Source of the DNA: Acidimicrobiia bacterium
GTDB taxonomy: Bacteria; Actinomycetota; Acidimicrobiia; Spongiisociales; ZC4RG35
Direction: 5' to 3'
NCBI GenBank assembly: GCA_025929005.1
Contig: JAICND010000052.1
Coordinates: forward strand, 1-7,858
DNA: 7,858 nt
Below the pieces are notes generated by a model. It had not been told where the DNA came from, searched no databases, and saw nothing but the letters and a program-made list of their open reading frames with translations. Shown piece after piece: positions 4,555 to 7,858 of this stretch. The translations under genes and the position numbers were made by a program. Position 1 is the stretch's first letter, and every line of letters begins with the position of its first letter.

Positions 4555-7084
4555 ATTCGTAGGCGATGGCTTCGAGGATGTTGCGTCGTCCCGCCCGCCA
4601 CGCCGGAACCACTGCTGCCAGCACCCCGGCTACTGCTGCTGCCCCCAGGGCCAGGGCCAACCGGGCCCAGGGCACAGACAGGAAGAGTACGTCGTCCTCC
4701 AAAGCTGTCACCACCGCCCAGGCGAAAAAGACTCCAAGGGTGATGCCCAGGACTCCACCGAGCACTGCAATAAGCATCGACTCCCACGTGATCGACCGCC
4801 TGAGTTGTCCACGGCTCATGCCGACTGCTCGCACCAGACCGATCTCGCGGATGCGCTCGTGGACAGAGAGAGTGAGAGTGTTGGTGATTCCGACGATCGC
4901 GATCACAACGGAGACGCCGAGTAGCCCAAAGACCAGCAGCACGAGTTGATCGATCTGCTGTGACGTCTGCTCTCGAAACTCACTCTGATCGAGTACCTGC
5001 ACTCCGGCGAACGGCTCGATGACGGTCTCGGTGGCCGCCCGTCCTGCCTCGAGAGTTACGCCTTCGGCCAACGCGATGAAAACCTGGTCGTCGAATTGCT
5101 CGGTGAAGTTGGCGGTGAAGCTCTCGAGGTCGACCAAGAGACCAGCCCCGAGCCCGCGGGCGTCGTAGATCGCAGCCAGGCGAAAGTCTTGATCTCCGGT
5201 TCGAGCGAAGCGGACGGTCAGAGTGTCGCCAAGCACCAGTTGAAGGGCCTCGGCCAATCTCTGTCGGATTCCGATGGTTCCTGGGCCGATGTCGGTGATG
5301 GCGCCTGCGGTCACTGTGAAGTCGACCACTTGTTCCAGCAGCTCCGGATCCCCTCCGATAAGAAAACGGGTCTCCTCCTCTACTTCCACTTGGCCCCCCC
5401 GAACCCGGGCCGCCAGTTCGATCTCGGGTAACTGGCTCAGTTGATCGGCGATCTCGGGGGACAACCGGCTGCCGCCAAAGCCCGCCGGGGCCACTACCAG
5501 GTCGGCGCGGAAACGTTCGTCCAACAACCGGCTGGCGGTGGCGTCGAGTGACTGGGCCAGGATCAGAACCAGACTCACTAAGGCGAGACCGACCATCAGC
5601 GCCGAGGCGGTGGCGGCGGTGCGACGGGGGCTGCGACCGGCGTTGTCAACGGCCAGACGACCCGGTACCCCAAGCGATCGCAGCGGTCGACCCAATGTGG
5701 CCGTGACCGGTCGCGCCACGACCGCGGCGAGGATCCCGACCCCGATGAAGATCAAACCAGCGCCCGCCCCCACCAGGGCGATATCGGGAATCGTTTGGTT
5801 CTCCCTTTCCCAGACAAGTCCTGCCGCCAGGATTACCAAACCGAGCCCAACGATGACTCCGCCCAGGATCCCCCGCCTCCGCAGCGACCCGGCCGGGGGA
5901 GGGATGTGGACCTGTTGCAGGGCCGCAACAGGAGGTACTCGGGACGCCACTCGGGCGGGCAGCACCGCCGAGACGAGGGTGATTATCAGACCGGTGCCAA
6001 GCGCTACCGCCACGGTTCGTGGCTGCAACTCGAAGGGAGCCGCTGGTAACGAGCCCCCAAACGAGAGGAGGCGCCTGATCAGCTGGGCGAGCAACACTCC
6101 CATACCAATCCCGAATATGGCGGCGACGACTCCAATCACGGCCGCTTCCCCCAACACCATCACCGTGACCTGCCGGCGAGAGGCTCCCACCGCTCGAAGG
6201 AGGGCGAGTTCCCTGGTTCGCTGCGCCACGATGATCCGAAAAGTGTTCTGGATGAGAAACGCCGCCACGAAGACCGTGACGCCGGCGAATACCAACAGGA
6301 AAGTGTTGAGGAATCCGAGCGCATCCTTGAACGTGGCCAATTGCTCCTGAGCAGCCGTCTGGCCGGAGACCGCTTCTACCCCGTCCGGAAGGATCCCCTC
6401 GATGTCACGGATCAGGGCGTCGACCTGCTCGCTGTTGGTCCCGGTGACCTCGATCGTCAGCACCTTGCCTGACAACCCGAGAATCTCCTGGGCGGTCGTG
6501 AGAGGGACATAGGCTGAGACCGAGCCGCCAAAACTGTCGAAGCCCTCCAGGCTGGCGGTGCCGGAGAAGCTGAAGGTTCGAGGTTCGCCGACACCGATCA
6601 GTTGGATGGTCTCGCCAAGTGCCACTTCGAGGCGTCGGGCGGTGGCGGGGTCAAGCGCCACTTCGTCGGGTCCGGTGGGTCTGGTACCCGATCTGACTCC
6701 GAAGTCGGGGATCAACTCGGGCCAACTCACCACGAACGTGGGAGGCCCACCGGTCACCACCGCCTCACCATCAATCACGACCTGTGCGAAACCAAAGATG
6801 GACCCTTCGGCTGCAGCCACCCCGGGGACTCGTTTGACCGCGTCGACCAGTTCTTCGTCAAGTGGCTCGCCCTGGGCAAAGTCGAGGTCGCTGTCGATTT
6901 GAGGTCTGACCTGGACGTCGAAACCGGCCAGAGTCGCACCGAACAGGTCATCGAAAGCTCGCCCGAGACTGTCAGTGAACATGAAGCTGGCCGAGACCAG
7001 CCCGACCCCGAGGGCGATCGAAAGACCAGTGAGGGCGAAGCGTAGCTTGTGCCCGAGCAGGCTCTTCCAGGTTGCGCGCAACAT
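4553..7084 (-). CDS. ABC transporter permease, FtsX/MacB type with duplicated halves (10 TM)
   Basis: This 843-residue permease is built of two related halves. Half one has a TM at about 16-36, a MacB-type extracytoplasmic domain (about 40-250), then TMs near 258-279, 306-336 and 356-378. A linker carries TMs near 405-425 and 435-458. Half two has a TM near 488-511, an ectodomain (about 515-708), then TMs near 712-735, 768-792 and 805-828. Each half carries the FtsX-family coupling segment: RTRELALLRAVGASRRQV (289-306) and RIREIGLVRAVGMSRGQL (744-761). PARVASRVPP (376-385) mirrors PAWRAGRRN (827-835). Such proteins usually act mechanically on lipids, lipoproteins, peptides or envelope enzymes rather than as channels; the cargo is not readable. 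The ATG directly follows the ATPase stop (TGAATG), with GGAG at 7091-7094. The length is normal for the duplicated type. No MacA-like adaptor is present. Confidence 0.95.
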   Translation of the reverse strand: MLRATWKSLLGHKLRFALTGLSIALGVGLVSASFMFTDSLGRAFDDLFGATLAGFDVQVRPQIDSDLDFAQGEPLDEELVDAVKRVPGVAAAEGSIFGFAQVVIDGEAVVTGGPPTFVVSWPELIPDFGVRSGTRPTGPDEVALDPATARRLEVALGETIQLIGVGEPRTFSFSGTASLEGFDSFGGSVSAYVPLTTAQEILGLSGKVLTIEVTGTNSEQVDALIRDIEGILPDGVEAVSGQTAAQEQLATFKDALGFLNTFLLVFAGVTVFVAAFLIQNTFRIIVAQRTRELALLRAVGASRRQVTVMVLGEAAVIGVVAAIFGIGMGVLLAQLIRRLLSFGGSLPAAPFELQPRTVAVALGTGLIITLVSAVLPARVASRVPPVAALQQVHIPPPAGSLRRRGILGGVIVGLGLVILAAGLVWERENQTIPDIALVGAGAGLIFIGVGILAAVVARPVTATLGRPLRSLGVPGRLAVDNAGRSPRRTAATASALMVGLALVSLVLILAQSLDATASRLLDERFRADLVVAPAGFGGSRLSPEIADQLSQLPEIELAARVRGGQVEVEEETRFLIGGDPELLEQVVDFTVTAGAITDIGPGTIGIRQRLAEALQLVLGDTLTVRFARTGDQDFRLAAIYDARGLGAGLLVDLESFTANFTEQFDDQVFIALAEGVTLEAGRAATETVIEPFAGVQVLDQSEFREQTSQQIDQLVLLVFGLLGVSVVIAIVGITNTLTLSVHERIREIGLVRAVGMSRGQLRRSITWESMLIAVLGGVLGITLGVFFAWAVVTALEDDVLFLSVPWARLALALGAAAVAGVLAAVVPAWRAGRRNILEAIAYE

Positions 7085-7813
7085 TCAGGACTCCAGCGAC
7101 TTCACCCGGTCGAGGACCCTCTCGGCAGTGGGGGTCATCAGCTCGTCGATCACCCTTCCATCTGACAAGAAGACGACACGATCCGAGAAGGCTGCCGCGT
7201 TGGCGTCGTGGGTCACCAGGACGATCGTCTGTTGGTATTCGTCGACGGCAGCGCGGAGGAAGCTAAGGAGCTCCTGACCCGACCGGGAGTCAAGGTTGCC
7301 GGAGGGTTCATCGGCAAAGATCAGATCGGGACGAGTGACCATGGCGCGCGCGGCAGCCACGCGTTGTTGTTGGCCTCCCGACAGCTCCGACGGACGGTGA
7401 CGCAATCGGTCGCCCAAACGGAGGGTTTTGACCACCTCATCGAACCACCCGCGGTCGGGAGATTTCCCGGCGATGTCGAGCGGAAGGGTGATGTTCTCGC
7501 TGGCCGAAAGGGTGGGAACCAGATTGAAGGCCTGGAAGACAAAACCGACCCGATCCCGGCGGAGACGGGTCAACTCTGCGTCATCGAGAGTCGAAAGGTC
7601 GGTGTCACCAATCAGCACACGCCCCGAGGTGAGGGAGTCGAGCCCGGCCAGACAGTGGAGCAGGGTCGACTTGCCAGACCCCGAGGCCCCCATGATGGCG
7701 GTGAACTGCCCTGCCGGAAGTTCGAGATCGATTCCATCGAGGGCCCGGACCGCCTCCGGGCCGTCACCGTAGATCTTGACGGCCTTCTCGGCCCTGGCGG
7801 CGATGAGCTTCAT
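7085..7813 (-). CDS. ABC transporter ATP-binding protein (MacB/LolD type)
   Basis: This 242-residue nucleotide-binding subunit powers the permease encoded directly behind it. All ATPase motifs are intact: Walker A GASGSGKST (42-50), Q-loop Gln94 in FVFQAFNLVPT, signature LSGGQQQR (144-151), Walker B LIFADEP with Glu169, D-loop SGNLD (171-175, where many relatives have TGNLD), and H-loop His202 in LVTHD. The segment FQAFNLVPTLSASENITLP is typical of the LolD/MacB/FtsE branch. The ATG at 7811-7813 is chosen because an in-frame TGA directly precedes it and no other start codon lies before the first beta strand. No Shine-Dalgarno is evident, so the message may be leaderless. The stop abuts the permease start with no gap. 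It is the first gene of the run. Confidence 0.96.
   Translation of the reverse strand: MKLIAARAEKAVKIYGDGPEAVRALDGIDLELPAGQFTAIMGASGSGKSTLLHCLAGLDSLTSGRVLIGDTDLSTLDDAELTRLRRDRVGFVFQAFNLVPTLSASENITLPLDIAGKSPDRGWFDEVVKTLRLGDRLRHRPSELSGGQQQRVAAARAMVTRPDLIFADEPSGNLDSRSGQELLSFLRAAVDEYQQTIVLVTHDANAAAFSDRVVFLSDGRVIDELMTPTAERVLDRVKSLES
7091..7094 (-). promoter_or_regulatory. Ribosome binding site of the permease
   Basis: GGAG on the minus strand lies inside the last codons of the ATPase gene, 6 nt before the permease ATG. The spacing is near ideal and supports that start. Confidence 0.55.
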
Positions 7814-7822
7814 TCAGAGGCG

Positions 7823-7852
7823 AGGCTAGGAAGCAGACCAGCCAATCAGTAA
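7823..7852 (-). promoter_or_regulatory. Weak candidate promoter of the operon
   Basis: On the minus strand, TAGCCT (7823-7828) fits the loose actinobacterial -10 pattern TANNNT and ends 9 nt before the ATPase ATG. TTACTG (7847-7852) is a poor -35 candidate 18 nt upstream of it. If used, transcription would start at or very near the ATG, agreeing with the missing ribosome binding site. Both boxes are low in information and could be chance. The remainder of 7814-7858 shows no other gene or hairpin. Confidence 0.2.
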
Positions 7853-7858
7853 CTCCTA

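Larger units (their letters stand above)
46..7813 (-). other. Probable seven-gene operon
   Basis: All seven genes share the minus strand. Junctions in transcription order are 0 nt (TGAATG), 10 nt, 4-nt overlap, 1-nt overlap, 4-nt overlap and 15 nt. There is no room for terminators or ordinary promoters between them, so cotranscription is the simplest reading. Internal promoters within coding sequence cannot be excluded, notably in front of the hydrolase or the propeller. Confidence 0.75.

Noticed and set aside
5911..5932. Perfect inverted repeat CCTGTTGC / GCAACAGG with 6-nt loop
   Set aside because: It sits in the middle of the permease coding sequence, over residues around 385-391, without a following U-tract. 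It is most likely a coincidence of codons rather than a terminator or operator.
5538..6350. Long plus-strand open frame of 270 codons
   Set aside because: It lies wholly antisense to the well-supported permease. Its translation is rich in Arg, Ala, Thr and Pro without domains, typical of a GC-rich shadow frame.
7208..7852. Plus-strand open frame of 214 codons
   Set aside because: It is antisense to an ABC ATPase with every motif intact.
1..7858. Mobile element, CRISPR array, tRNA or phage signature
   Set aside because: Reading by eye found no direct-repeat arrays, transposase or integrase motifs, or tRNA-like folds. The window is fully explained by the packed operon.

Overview
The window is GC-rich and densely coded, with no rRNA, tRNA, CRISPR array or insertion sequence that I can see. 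The MacB/FtsX-type permease and the beta-propeller/sulfur-carrier pair look actinobacterial to me, possibly a deep-branching or uncultured lineage such as Acidimicrobiia. That assignment is recalled family resemblance, not a search; Chloroflexota is the main alternative.

Layout: seven minus-strand genes are packed from 7813 down to 46 and probably form one operon. In transcription order they are: an ABC transporter ATPase (7085-7813), a 10-TM FtsX/MacB-type permease (4553-7084), a membrane-anchored alpha/beta-hydrolase (3397-4542), a BNR/Asp-box beta-propeller without signal peptide (2372-3400), a MoaD/ThiS/CysO-like sulfur carrier ending in Gly-Gly (2097-2372), a DAO-family FAD oxidoreductase (847-2100, GTG start) and an AlkZ-related-type winged-helix-like protein (46-831, TTG start). 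The junctions are abutting TGA-ATG, a 10-nt gap, ATGA overlap, TGATG overlap, GTGA overlap and a 15-nt gap. Positions 1-42 may hold the 3' end of a convergent plus-strand gene, whose stop lies only 3 nt from the stop of the last operon gene. No stretch above 300 nt lacks a gene.

How the genes may work together: the ATPase and permease form a complete exporter-type ABC pair of the MacB/LolCDE superfamily, with no adaptor protein in the window. The next four genes are translationally coupled: hydrolase, propeller, ubiquitin-like sulfur carrier and amine/amino-acid-oxidase-like flavoenzyme. This propeller-carrier-flavoenzyme block is the most interesting part. It superficially recalls ThiS/ThiO of thiamine synthesis or CysO of cysteine synthesis, but no ThiG, ThiF/MoeB, CysM or JAMM-protease partner is present, so its pathway is unassigned. 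The function proposed for the set is inference; the gene families themselves are well supported, except the last gene and the partial plus-strand end.
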